Assembly: GCF_900110105.1 (NCBI RefSeq)
Contig: NZ_FOCL01000001.1
Location: 620,001 to 684,000 of the forward strand
Length of the DNA: 64,000 bases
Origin: Mucilaginibacter gossypiicola
Lineage (GTDB): Bacteria; Bacteroidota; Bacteroidia; Sphingobacteriales; Sphingobacteriaceae
Reading direction: 5' to 3'
Part shown: positions 35,451 to 43,942 of the stretch, piece after piece
How positions within the stretch are numbered: position 1 is the first letter of the stretch
Layout of the letters: each line of letters opens with the position of its first letter
The notes under the pieces: model-generated
Database searches by the model: none
Seen by the model: only the letters and a program-made list of their open reading frames with translations
What the model was told of the DNA's origin: nothing
Made by a program: the position numbers and the translations under genes

Positions 35451-35876
35451 TTAAGAGAATACCCTCAAAGATGTACCTGTTAGTGTTGTTTTATAAACAG
35501 TTAGGTTACGGTTTGCTGGCGAATTTTTAACCACTCCGGCCTCAGTAAACGCGGAGCCATGGTTATTACAATAAAACTGCTGACTACTACCCTGGTAAAT
35601 GAGCGGGTAACTTTCGTGCGTGCAGGATTGCTGAACAGCAATGTAAGCGCCGGCCGTAGTCTTTGCTACAATTACGCCGTTTGAAGCGAGGTAACCACCA
35701 TTGCTCAGCAAAGCCGAATTTGAGGAAAGGCTAAGATCAAGTGTAAAATCAACGCCCGTCGGCCCGGTAACACTGCCGGATGCGCTATCTGATTTTTTAC
35801 TGCAACCGATGCAATTGATCAACGCAAATGAAGCGGCCGTAATTCCAATCGTTGAAAGAAATTCTTTTCTGTCCAT
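35451..35876 (-). CDS. Rieske 2Fe-2S protein, lipoprotein-like
   Basis: This 141-residue protein starts MDRKEFLSTIGITAASFALI (ATG at 35876) with a signal/Tat-like N-terminus and possible lipobox around Cys22-Cys25. The Rieske motifs are CTHES (Cys85, His87) and YCNNHG (Cys103, His106), which bind a 2Fe-2S cluster. The disulfide-bearing extra Cys of bc1 Rieske proteins are absent. It is the first gene of the redox operon and may pass electrons between cytochrome b561 and unknown flavinylated or disulfide partners. Confidence 0.87.
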   Translation of the reverse strand: MDRKEFLSTIGITAASFALINCIGCSKKSDSASGSVTGPTGVDFTLDLSLSSNSALLSNGGYLASNGVIVAKTTAGAYIAVQQSCTHESYPLIYQGSSQQFYCNNHGSAFTEAGVVKNSPANRNLTVYKTTLTGTSLRVFS

Positions 35877-36186
35877 AAATTTAAGATCGGGGTATATAAA
35901 TAAGTTTCCTTTAAATTTAATTAGCAATTAGGTACTTCAAACAATGTGCGGACAAACGGCTATTTTGTGTCGGTAAACAACACAGCATAGTTATCCGCAC
36001 TCTTCTTTTTTTAACAATAGTATTGCAACATTCTGTAGTTGAGATGAAATGCGTATTGTTTAACAGAATTTAACAATTTGAAGCTTTAAAAAAGGGAGTA
36101 TTAAAGCCAGGTACAGATTTGCTTCAAATTTGAAAGCTATTTTGGCTTATTGGAAATAAGCTATAAATCATTGAGTATATAAAGCA
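35877..36186. other. Gene-free divergent spacer, Rieske operon / winged-helix gene
   Basis: No gene is seen in these 310 bases. They are A+T-rich, must hold promoters of both divergent units, and lack any TGAY-N4-RTCA operator, unlike the promoters of the stress genes around. The block may be controlled by the two-component pair instead. Confidence 0.5.
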
Positions 36187-36456
36187 ATGAATATCCAATA
36201 TCCTTTCAGGTCATCAAAGTCACGGCTTACTAAACCGCAGGAACAGATGCAGTTGATAAGTGGCTACATTATCAATCAAATGTTAACATCAAAAGAAGGC
36301 AAGGATGCCGAATCTATCTGGTTGGATGTACGAGCTACCGGGCTCGATATCTCACACAGCTCATTCAATAATAAATTGAAGAAACTGGTGGAGGCCGGCC
36401 TCATCGAAAAAATCTCATTCGGATATAACAAGTACCTGTATCGCGCAAAAACTTAG
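36187..36456 (+). CDS. Small winged-helix protein
   Basis: This 89-residue protein has a predicted winged-helix fold over most of its length: ISGYIINQMLTSKEGKDAES, WLDVRATGLDISHSSFNNKL (recognition part) and KKLVEAGLIEKISFGYNKYL (wing). It may be a transcription factor for the adjacent redox operon. It has neither ligand-binding domain nor Cys ligands. It is upstream of the PNPOx-like gene, with 137 bases between that contain an operator, so they are probably separate units. Confidence 0.65.
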   Translation: MNIQYPFRSSKSRLTKPQEQMQLISGYIINQMLTSKEGKDAESIWLDVRATGLDISHSSFNNKLKKLVEAGLIEKISFGYNKYLYRAKT

Positions 36457-36506
36457 GGCAGCAAAGCACCGGTTAAGAAATTGATATCAGCAACAATTCA
36501 ACAAGA

Positions 36507-36520
36507 GTGATATAGATCAT
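36507..36520. promoter_or_regulatory. Island operator, PNPOx-like gene
   Basis: GTGATATAGATCAT has its centre exactly 55 bp from the centre of TAGTTTTG (36565-36572), a perfect TAnnTTTG box: class I spacing. It fixes the start codon of the gene downstream of 36576. Confidence 0.84.
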
Positions 36521-36593
36521 ATCTCCCGCTGACAAAGAACATCTTATTTAAATCCCTGCGTGTTTAGTTTTGATAAACTTAATGCGCTTAGCT

Positions 36594-37046
36594 ATGTTAG
36601 GAAAATTGGAACAGCCAGAAATAGAAGCTTTGCTTAGCCGGCAAATTACAGGCCGCCTGGGATGCCACGCCAACGGTACTACCTATATTGTGCCTGTTAA
36701 TTACGTATATAAAAACGGCGTTATCTATGCGCACTCCGGTCCGGGAAAAAAGATCGAGATGATGCGGCAAAACCCTGAAGTTTGTTTTGAGGTGGACGAA
36801 ATAAAAAACATCTTTAGCTGGAAAAGTGTCATCGCCTGGGGAAAATTTGAAGAGATTACCGAAATTGGAGAGCAAGAACAGACTATGCAGGCCCTAATTC
36901 ATAGGATCATGCCATTGGTTGAACAGCCTTCTGGCCATCCCTCCCATGGGATCACCGAAAGTGAATACGACCTGGGAGATAAAATTGACCTCATAGTTTA
37001 TAAAATAATAATTGACAAAACAACCGGTCGGTTTGAGCACAATTAA
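36594..37046 (+). CDS. Pyridoxamine 5'-phosphate oxidase-like flavoprotein
   Basis: This 150-residue split-barrel protein begins MLGKLEQPEIEALLSRQITG. An ATG at 36582 is also possible, but the TAGTTTTG box at 36565-36572 predicts transcription from about 36576, and family members usually begin MLG. It shows GRLGCHANGTTYIVPVNYVY and GPGKKIEMMRQNPEVCFEVD, typical of PNPOx-like proteins that bind FMN, F420 or haem. Related small proteins are among the most induced in the DosR and lxa type stress regulons. Substrate is unknown. Confidence 0.85.
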   Translation: MLGKLEQPEIEALLSRQITGRLGCHANGTTYIVPVNYVYKNGVIYAHSGPGKKIEMMRQNPEVCFEVDEIKNIFSWKSVIAWGKFEEITEIGEQEQTMQALIHRIMPLVEQPSGHPSHGITESEYDLGDKIDLIVYKIIIDKTTGRFEHN

Positions 37047-37188
37047 TCATCCGGTTGGGTGCGAAATAAAGAGCAGATACGTGCTGATTGTAACTGTTTA
37101 TAGTTTCTTTCATGGTCAATAAAACCTAATTTGCTCTGATCAGGAGTATCCCCAAAATCATTAGCACATAATTATTGATGCGCTAATC

Positions 37189-39684
37189 TCATTTTCTCTT
37201 AACCCATTTCAATGCCTCAAACCATCCGGCGGAAAGAGAGCCTGCGCCGGCACTTACTGCAAGCTGAAATGCAGAAGGAGACTTAAATTCAAAAAACATT
37301 GCTAATGGCCTGATATAAAGCAACGCCAAGCCAAGCAGCAAGGTAAACCCAAGCATCGGGAACATCAGCCGGTTCTTATACTTTATTGTAACCCGCAGCG
37401 AGTAGTAAAATGAACGGTTAACCAGTGTCAGGAAAATATTGGCCGAGAGCAGGCAACTAAAAACCATGGTACGTGTCAGTTGCTCACTAAACCCTGCGTT
37501 TACTGCATATTGGTAAATAAGCAAGGTCACCCCGGTGATCACTAATCCTTGAATAACACTGGTCACTAACTCACTCCAATTGAAAAATGTCGAGACCAGA
37601 GGTCTTGGAGGCCGGAGCATAGTGTTCTTTTCGATAGGCTCATTCTCGTAAACAATAGAACATGTCGGCCCCATAATCAGTTCCAGAAATATAATATGAA
37701 CAGGGGAAAATATATTAGGGTAGATCCATCCAAATGCTAAAGGAATAAATACTGTAAGAATGATAGGTATATGAATAGAAATAATATACTGTATTGCCTT
37801 TTTAAGGTTAGTATAAATACGCCGGCCCATGGCTATCGCGTCAACCATTTTTGACAAATCATCTTTTACAAGCACCAGCGAAGCGGCATCTTTGGCTATT
37901 TCCGTTCCTTTAGTGCCCATGGCTATACCAATATGCGCTGCCTTGAGCGCAGGTCCATCATTAACACCATCGCCGGTCATAGCAACAATTTCGCCTGCGG
38001 CTTTTAACGCGTTGACAATCTTTAGTTTTGCATCGGGGAACATCCTGCTAAAAATATTGACATGCTTTATCTTCTCCCCGAACTCTTTTTCGGGCAAGGC
38101 GAGTAACGCGTCGCCGGAGATGGTTTCATTGCCGTTGCGGAAACCTATTTCCTTTGCAATTGCCTGGGTGGTGAAAGGATTATCGCCTGTTATAATTTTC
38201 ACAACGATGCCTGCCTTGTAAAAAGCTTCCAGTACATCCTTTATGTTCTTTTTTGGTGGATCATAAAAAGCCACCAGGCCAACAAAGTCAAATTGAATTT
38301 CCTGCTGCACCGGCGGAAACTGATTGCCATCAAGAAGTCCCCGCCCTACGCCTAATACCCGGTAACCTTCTGCCGATAGTTTCCTGATCGCGCTTTCAAT
38401 AACTTTTTTTTCTTCAATATTTAATCCTGATACGGCCAGCAAAGCCTCCGGCGCGCCTTTTGCCGCAATGATCCGATGACCGCTTTCATTTTCAAAAACA
38501 TGTGTCATCATTGGCGGCTTACCAGCCAATGGATATTCATGAACCAAACGATAACCGGGGCGCTCATCTGTATCACAGTTTTTATGATAGCCTTCATGTA
38601 AAGCCACTTCCATCGGATCAAAAGGAATAGGTTCGCTTGCCCACATTGCCAACGCCACCAATTGCCTTGCTTTTTTTTCATCCATCAACTCTACAGCGTC
38701 ATAAAATTGCCTGGCCCCCCTTAAATATAATTTAGCAAGACTCATCTTGTTTTCAGTAAGAGTACCCGTTTTATCCGTGCATATTACTGATGCGCTGCCT
38801 AACGTTTCCACAGTTTTGATTTCTTTAACCACCACTCCCATCTGCATCAACCGCCAGGCCCCCAAAGCCATGAAAGTGGTAAATGCAACCGGGATCTCTT
38901 CGGGCAAAATGCTCATAGCCAGGGTAAGTGCTTTAGTAAGGCTGGCCAGCCAATCGGCAGAGCGGAAAAAATTGATAGCCCAAACAATTGCAAAAACAAT
39001 GACACCAATGATGACCATCTTTTTTACGAAATTGTTGATCTGTAATTCTAACGGCGTTTTTTCTACCGTGATAGATTCCAGCCCCCTTCCAATTTTACCA
39101 AGCTGGGTCTGATCACCTATAGCAGAAACGGCAACCACTGCAAGTCCACTTACTACTGTGGTACCCTGAAATACGATGGGTTCAACAGACAATGGATCCT
39201 TAAAAACCGGGAGGGATTCTCCCGTCAGTATGCTCTCATTAACGGAAAAATCATTGGAATGCACGATCCTTCCATCCGCTGCGATGGACATACCTTCTTC
39301 GACTATTAGGCTATCGCCCACAACAAGCTCATAGCTATTTATATCAGTTACCAAACCCTCCCGGATCACCCTGCACTTTGACTGTGTAAAACTCTTTAGC
39401 TTATCGAGAGCAGCCTTACTCCTGGAATTTTGAAAAATAGAAATTCCGGCTACCAAAAATACGGCTATCGCTAAAAACATAGCATCGCCGTTCTGACCTC
39501 TAACTAAATATATAACGGCCGTTACTAATAGTAAAACAACCATTGGCTCTGCTACGAGGTCTTTCAGGGCAGTAAAAAAAACATTATTCTTTTCTATTGA
39601 AAGGCGGTTAATACCATATCTTTCCCGCGCAGCGGCAACTTCCAACCGGCTCAAACCCTGGATATGGAAATTATTTTTAGTCAT
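37189..39684 (-). CDS. Cation-transporting P-type ATPase (Ca2+-like)
   Basis: This 831-residue protein starts MTKNNFHIQGLSRLEVAAAR at the ATG at 39684. P-type landmarks are ILTGESLPV, the phosphorylated Asp in VICTDKTGTLTENK, KIITGDNPFTTQAIAKEIGF and AMTGDGVNDGPALKAAHIGI. The segment before phosphorylation reads SILPEEIPVAFTTFMALGAW, close to P2A/PMCA-like pumps, so Ca2+ or Mn2+ export is likely but not certain. A canonical terminator (39708-39739) lies between the operators and the start, hinting at attenuation. Confidence 0.88.
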   Translation of the reverse strand: MTKNNFHIQGLSRLEVAAARERYGINRLSIEKNNVFFTALKDLVAEPMVVLLLVTAVIYLVRGQNGDAMFLAIAVFLVAGISIFQNSRSKAALDKLKSFTQSKCRVIREGLVTDINSYELVVGDSLIVEEGMSIAADGRIVHSNDFSVNESILTGESLPVFKDPLSVEPIVFQGTTVVSGLAVVAVSAIGDQTQLGKIGRGLESITVEKTPLELQINNFVKKMVIIGVIVFAIVWAINFFRSADWLASLTKALTLAMSILPEEIPVAFTTFMALGAWRLMQMGVVVKEIKTVETLGSASVICTDKTGTLTENKMSLAKLYLRGARQFYDAVELMDEKKARQLVALAMWASEPIPFDPMEVALHEGYHKNCDTDERPGYRLVHEYPLAGKPPMMTHVFENESGHRIIAAKGAPEALLAVSGLNIEEKKVIESAIRKLSAEGYRVLGVGRGLLDGNQFPPVQQEIQFDFVGLVAFYDPPKKNIKDVLEAFYKAGIVVKIITGDNPFTTQAIAKEIGFRNGNETISGDALLALPEKEFGEKIKHVNIFSRMFPDAKLKIVNALKAAGEIVAMTGDGVNDGPALKAAHIGIAMGTKGTEIAKDAASLVLVKDDLSKMVDAIAMGRRIYTNLKKAIQYIISIHIPIILTVFIPLAFGWIYPNIFSPVHIIFLELIMGPTCSIVYENEPIEKNTMLRPPRPLVSTFFNWSELVTSVIQGLVITGVTLLIYQYAVNAGFSEQLTRTMVFSCLLSANIFLTLVNRSFYYSLRVTIKYKNRLMFPMLGFTLLLGLALLYIRPLAMFFEFKSPSAFQLAVSAGAGSLSAGWFEALKWVKRK

Positions 39685-39707
39685 TGACAACGCGGGGGAT
39701 ATTTAAT

Positions 39708-39739
39708 AAAAAAAAACGGAACCGGTACCTCCGGTTCCG
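39708..39739 (-). terminator. Canonical terminator in the leader of the Ca-type ATPase
   Basis: On the reverse strand CGGAACCGG-AGGTA-CCGGTTCCG (9-bp perfect stem) is followed directly by nine T. It ends 24 bases before the ATPase start codon. It can end transcripts from the gene at 39950-40333, end a small RNA from the promoter near 39821, or serve as an attenuator of the ATPase. Confidence 0.82.
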
Positions 39740-39767
39740 TAATGCCGCCGTCACCGGTATTGAACCC

Positions 39768-39781
39768 ATGATGCGGATCAT
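39768..39781. promoter_or_regulatory. Island operator near the Ca-type ATPase
   Basis: ATGATGCGGATCAT is symmetric. No good TAnnTTTG-like box stands 33 or 55 bp away toward the ATPase, so this site may act as a repressor or roadblock site inside a leader that starts near 39815. Confidence 0.62.
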
Positions 39782-39872
39782 TTACCGAAACAGGAATAAA
39801 TTCCATCCATCGGTTATAACAAAACTATCTACTATATTGAAGTCCGGACAGGACAATGATCAGTTTTGTTTG

Positions 39873-39886
39873 TGATCCTCGTCATT
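39873..39886. promoter_or_regulatory. Island operator, distal, Ca-type ATPase / possible small RNA
   Basis: GTGATCCTCGTCAT is centred exactly 55 bp from TAGTTTTG (39821-39828, reverse strand), a full TAnnTTTG match, giving class I spacing and a predicted start near 39817. Confidence 0.72.
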
Positions 39887-39949
39887 TGGAGAACCTTAAA
39901 TTCCTTTTAAAAACTAAGGTTTGCGCATATTTCTTCTTATTTCCTTAGA

Positions 39950-40333
39950 TTACATCCATTGTGCAGCGAAGCGGTTAAACTCGTGTCGCAGGTTGTTGAA
40001 AATATTCTCCTCAGTGATGTAGTTCTCATGGATGCCGGCATGCTCAGCGGCGGTCCTTTCAGAGATCACGGCATCGGTAACCAGTAATTGGGCCTCGATT
40101 GCCTTATCATTGATTTGGATATCGTGCCTTAACTTTGTCAGATAATCCTGATGGATGCTGAACTGATTTTGAAAATGTTCAACCTTTTCCTGCACTTCGC
40201 GCGCAGTATTATCTGCTGCTATTTCCTGTAACCTCTCCTGAAGGATACCCAGTTCCTGTGTGTAAAAAACAATGCCGCGTAAAGCGTCGTTATTGAGGTT
40301 TTTAACGTATTTGATATTGATATGATTTTTCAT
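39950..40333 (-). CDS. Hypothetical all-helical protein
   Basis: This 127-residue protein reads from the ATG at 40333 (MKNHINIKYVKNLNNDALRG); a longer frame would overlap the operator. It is helical throughout with heptads (LGILQERLQEIAADNTAREV, VQEKVEHFQNQFSIHQDYLT) and no membrane span. It was not recognised; four-helix or coiled-coil folds fit. It has an operator in class I spacing, and its start is only about one base from the predicted transcript start, so the message may be leaderless. It is divergent from the phosphorylase gene. Confidence 0.68.
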   Translation of the reverse strand: MKNHINIKYVKNLNNDALRGIVFYTQELGILQERLQEIAADNTAREVQEKVEHFQNQFSIHQDYLTKLRHDIQINDKAIEAQLLVTDAVISERTAAEHAGIHENYITEENIFNNLRHEFNRFAAQWM

Positions 40334-40389
40334 AATACAAAATTGCAACGCGCTGTATATGGCCGGAATGACCACGAACAGCTGCAAGG

Positions 40390-40403
40390 GTGACACTCGT
40401 CAT
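40390..40403. promoter_or_regulatory. Island operator, helical-protein gene
   Basis: GTGACACTCGTCAT is centred 55.0 bp from CAATTTTG (40338-40345, reverse strand). The same octamer CAATTTTG serves the hsp20 promoter. Confidence 0.74.
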
Positions 40404-40417
40404 GTATTGCCAAACAA

Positions 40418-40461
40418 CTTCTCCTCAAATAAATGATCAGTATCATTTATTTGAGGAGAAG
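40418..40461. promoter_or_regulatory. Island operator inside a 44-bp perfect inverted repeat, phosphorylase gene
   Basis: Two 20-base arms (40418-40437 and 40442-40461, left arm CTTCTCCTCAAATAAATGAT) are perfect reverse complements around CAGT. The centre contains the operator ATGATCAGTATCAT (40433-40446). Its centre is 54 bp from TACCTTTG (40490-40497), a full TAnnTTTG match. Symmetry far beyond the operator suggests cooperative binding or a second DNA-binding protein. Confidence 0.85.
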
Positions 40462-40597
40462 CGATCATTTCGCTGCCTAAACAACAACCTACCTTTGTTG
40501 AACCTAAGCATGGTAATTAAGGCAAACTCATACCCGGCGCCGGATAACACAAACAATAGCGCCACCTGTTATAGAATAAGCAACCAATCGACTATTT

Positions 40598-42240
40598 ATG
40601 ATAACCAAAGACGAAATTTTCGGCTACACACCCGATAAAAAATACCAAACGAGCGTAGCTTATTTTTCTATGGAATTTGCTGTTGACCAGGCGCTGAAGA
40701 TTTACAGCGGAGGGTTGGGCTTTTTATCAGGTTCGCATTTGCGCAGCGCCTACCAGTTAAAGCAAAACCTGATTGGGATAGGTATTTTATGGAAATATGG
40801 TTATTATGATCAGGCAAGAGATAGTGAGGGTTTGATGAAAGCGGAATTTATCAGAAAAGAATATGCTTTTCTGAAAGATTTAGGTTTCGTTTTCCAGGTA
40901 TCCGTTCATGATGCCCCGGTACATGTTAAAGCTTATTTACTCACTCCTGAAACGTTCGGAACAGCCCCATTAATCCTGCTGAGTACCGATATTGACGAAA
41001 ATGATGAGCTTTCGCGTTCTATCACCCATTGCTTGTATGACCCGAATGAAGCAACCCGCATTGCGCAAAGTATTATATTGGGTATTGGCGGCGCTACTTT
41101 GCTTGACCTGTTGGGGCTTGAACCGGATATTTACCACATGAATGAGGGCCATTCCGTACCCCTTAACTTTTACCTGCTTGATAAATTTAAAAGCCTTGCG
41201 GAACTAAAAAAGCGGGTGGTTTTTACAACCCATACCCCGGAAATGGCCGGCAACGAATCACATAGCTATGTTCTATTAAAAGAAATGTCGTTCTTTTATC
41301 ATTTACAAGATACCGAGGTAAGGAAAATGCTGGGCATGCAAAGCGACCGGTTTAATTATACATTGGGGGCACTTAAATTTTCAAGAAAAGCCAACGGGGT
41401 TTCAAAGCTCCACGGGGAAGTCGCCAGGCAAATGTGGGGTAAAAACCCCGATATATGCGAAATTACTTCTATTACCAACGCCCAAAACAACGCTTACTGG
41501 AGCGACACTGATCTTAACGCGGCCTTTGCTGATAATGATGATGGCCATGTCATAGCCTGGAAAAAAGAAATGAAACGAAGCTTGTTCAAAATCGTAGCCG
41601 ACCAATGCGGTAAACTTTTTGACGAAAACGTACTAACCATTGTTTGGGCGCGACGTTTTGCAGGCTATAAACGTGCCGGCCTCATCATGAAAGACTGGGA
41701 GCGATTTACGGGTTTGCTCGAACAAAGCGATTACCCTATACAGTTGATCTGGGCCGGTAAGCCTTATCCTGAAGATAAGGATTCCATAGATCAATTTAAC
41801 CAGATCATGATTAAAACCAGGCCTTTTAAGCGCTGCGCGGTGTTGACAGGCTATGAGCTTGCGCTATCGGCTATGTTAAAAAAAGGTTCGGACGTATGGC
41901 TGAATAATCCGAAACTTTATCAGGCACAAGCGGTATGACGGCGGCCATGAACGGAAGTATAAACCTGTCGATGCCTGATGGCTGGGTCCCTGAATTTGCC
42001 CGAGAAATGAATAATTGTTTCCTGATCAGGCCCGCACCCGGTACGATATCAGAAGAAGAAAAAGATATTCTGGAGAACAGGAACCTGATGGACTTGTTAG
42101 AAAACGTAATAATGCCCATGTATTATCGCAACCAGGATCAATGGCTATCTATCATGAAGCAAGCAGCAAAAGATATATTCCCAGTCTTTGAATCGGCAAG
42201 GATGGCTGATGAATACTACATGAAAATTTACAGTTCATAA
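40598..42240 (+). pseudogene. Alpha-glucan phosphorylase-like glycosyltransferase, frameshifted
   Basis: The first frame (40598-41938, 446 codons) and a second frame (to 42240) together make one GT35-like protein of about 548 residues. The first part holds KIYSGGLGFLSGSHLRSAYQ, HMNEGHSVPLNFYLLD, VFTTHTPEMAGNESH and FAGYKRAGLIMKD, and breaks at GSDVWLNNPKLYQ; the second continues SGTSGMTAAMNGSINLSMPD. Insertion of a second copy of TCAGGCA at 41920-41926 would restore the frame as PKLYQASGTSGM, so loss of one of two tandem 7-bp repeats probably caused the shift. The Lys that binds PLP in phosphorylases would be in GMK; here it is Thr (GMT), so classical phosphorolysis is doubtful even for the intact protein. 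A recent mutation, phase variation or sequencing error are alternatives. Confidence 0.75.
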
Positions 42241-42313
42241 ACTATCAGCGATGCAATAAATTATATTTTGACGTCGGCTGTTTTGATGTTTAATAAATAA
42301 AACCGAAATACTC

Positions 42314-43327
42314 ATGATATACCCCTATACCATGCGGGCCATGGTGCTGGAAAAAGCCGGCAACCCGCTCATCTGCAAAAAGCTGCCAATCCCCCGGCCT
42401 TCTGATTGCCAAGTACTTGTTAAAGTATTGGCCTGCGGCATTTGCCGTACCGACCTGCATATAATAGATGGCGAACTTGATAAACCCAAACTTCCGCTAA
42501 TCCCAGGGCACGAGATATTAGGAACGGTAATCGAAGCCGGAAAGGCGGTCAAAGAGCCAGTTCCCGGTCAACTTGTGGGTATACCGTGGTTGAGTCAAAC
42601 CTGCGGGCATTGCAAGTTTTGCCTGCAAGGAATGGAAAACCTTTGCGATAACCCGTTATTTACCGGTTATACCATAGACGGGGGCTATGCCGAATATACA
42701 GTGGCAAATGCCCGTTTTTGTTTTGTATTGGATGAGCAGTATCGCAGCCCATCTTCAGCGCCTTTGCTTTGTGCCGGCCTTATAGGCTTTCGTTCTTACC
42801 AGATGATAACGCCATCGGCCCAAAATATAGGCATGTATGGCTTTGGGGCAGCGGCACATATCCTGGTCCAGATAGCTATAGCTCAAGGCAAGAAGGTGTT
42901 CGCGTTCGTTAGAGACAATGACAATCAGGCAAAACAATTTGCAAAAGCTATGGGGGCGTATTGGGCAGGCGGCAGTTCGGAAACTGCGCCTGAGTTACTT
43001 GATGCGGCCATTATTTTTGCGTCTGCCGGCGAATTAATTCCCAAAGCTTTAAAAGAGATTGATAAAGGAGGCCAGGTGATTTGCGGGGGGATTCACATGA
43101 CCGATATCCCGACCTTTTCATACGATTTGCTTTGGGGCGAACGCTCGGTTAAATCAGTTGCAAATTTAACCCGCCAGGATGGCTTGAACTTCATTTCTGC
43201 ATTGAAAAATGTTGCGGTACATACGCAAACCCAGGTGTTTAAACTGTCCGAAGCTAATGACGCTATCTCGATGTTAAGATCAGGGCAAATTAGCGGCGCT
43301 GCAGTGCTGATTATGGATGAAGCCTGA
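42314..43327 (+). CDS. Zinc-dependent alcohol dehydrogenase family protein
   Basis: This 337-residue MDR-family protein has the catalytic-zinc residues Cys44 (ACGICRTDLH) and His66 (PGHEILG), the structural-zinc set Cys97, Cys100, Cys103 and Cys111 (TCGHCKFCLQGMENLCDN), and a Rossmann segment around 170-260 (NIGMYGFGAAAHILVQIAIA). It probably reduces an aldehyde to an alcohol to reoxidise NAD(P)H in fermentation. It follows the phosphorylase gene by 73 bases without an operator of its own, so it is probably read from the same promoter. Confidence 0.9.
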   Translation: MIYPYTMRAMVLEKAGNPLICKKLPIPRPSDCQVLVKVLACGICRTDLHIIDGELDKPKLPLIPGHEILGTVIEAGKAVKEPVPGQLVGIPWLSQTCGHCKFCLQGMENLCDNPLFTGYTIDGGYAEYTVANARFCFVLDEQYRSPSSAPLLCAGLIGFRSYQMITPSAQNIGMYGFGAAAHILVQIAIAQGKKVFAFVRDNDNQAKQFAKAMGAYWAGGSSETAPELLDAAIIFASAGELIPKALKEIDKGGQVICGGIHMTDIPTFSYDLLWGERSVKSVANLTRQDGLNFISALKNVAVHTQTQVFKLSEANDAISMLRSGQISGAAVLIMDEA

Positions 43328-43377
43328 TCTAAAGGCCGCTATTCCAAACTGTTGGCATCTGCACGAAAAAACTCGTA

Positions 43378-43890
43378 CTAATCGTCGGCAAAACGCTGAA
43401 TTTGTGCAATGATATCATCAAGGTGGTGGCGATCCATATAATCAAATCCCTTTTTCATAACCAATTTTTTCTCAGGATCCTTTTCCAGCCAGGCGCCCAT
43501 CTTTAATGATAACCTGTCCATCCATGAAAGTTTAGCAACAATACATCTGCCAGGGAGGAAAAACACTTTGGCCATTTTGCTGATATTATGGTCGAAGTTG
43601 TTTTTTATCAGCGCGTGCCGCTGCGCAATATCCTCATCGTTGGTGCTGCTAACAATGAATATAAAAAGCTTTTTGTGTTTTAGACTGTCGCTATTTTTCC
43701 TCAGCCAATCATGCAGCACTAACTTGCCGATATAAACTGGGCTACCAATTACAATCATATCATAAAGAGCCAGCACGTCGGGAGTCACACTCTCGGCTTT
43801 TGATACCGGCATTTGCAAAATGTTGGCCAGCCAATGCGCATATTGTTTAGTCGCGCCGTATTTACTCCCGTAAATGATGATTCCTTTCAT
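43378..43890 (-). CDS. Flavodoxin-domain protein, HemG-like
   Basis: This 170-residue protein begins with a flavodoxin FMN loop (MKGIIIYGSKYGATKQYAHW) and has IVIGSPVYIGKLVLHDW. The late block LPGRCIVAKLSWMDRLSLKM resembles the insert of HemG, the oxygen-independent, quinone-linked protoporphyrinogen oxidase, which favours a haem role over simple electron carriage. With hemA on the same island, anaerobic haem synthesis is a coherent guess. It has its own operator (43943-43956) and is convergent with the alcohol dehydrogenase gene. Confidence 0.8.
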   Translation of the reverse strand: MKGIIIYGSKYGATKQYAHWLANILQMPVSKAESVTPDVLALYDMIVIGSPVYIGKLVLHDWLRKNSDSLKHKKLFIFIVSSTNDEDIAQRHALIKNNFDHNISKMAKVFFLPGRCIVAKLSWMDRLSLKMGAWLEKDPEKKLVMKKGFDYMDRHHLDDIIAQIQRFADD

Positions 43891-43942
43891 GGCAATTGTC
43901 GATTTTGTACGGGCAAGTTACCTGGCAAATACCAACACAAAA

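Noticed and set aside
39684..39875. Forward 63-codon frame next to the Ca-type ATPase
   Set aside because: It runs antisense through the terminator and operators, and its composition is just that of the leader.
40390..40638. Forward 82-codon frame before the phosphorylase gene
   Set aside because: It begins inside an operator, passes through the long inverted repeat and overlaps the phosphorylase start in another frame.
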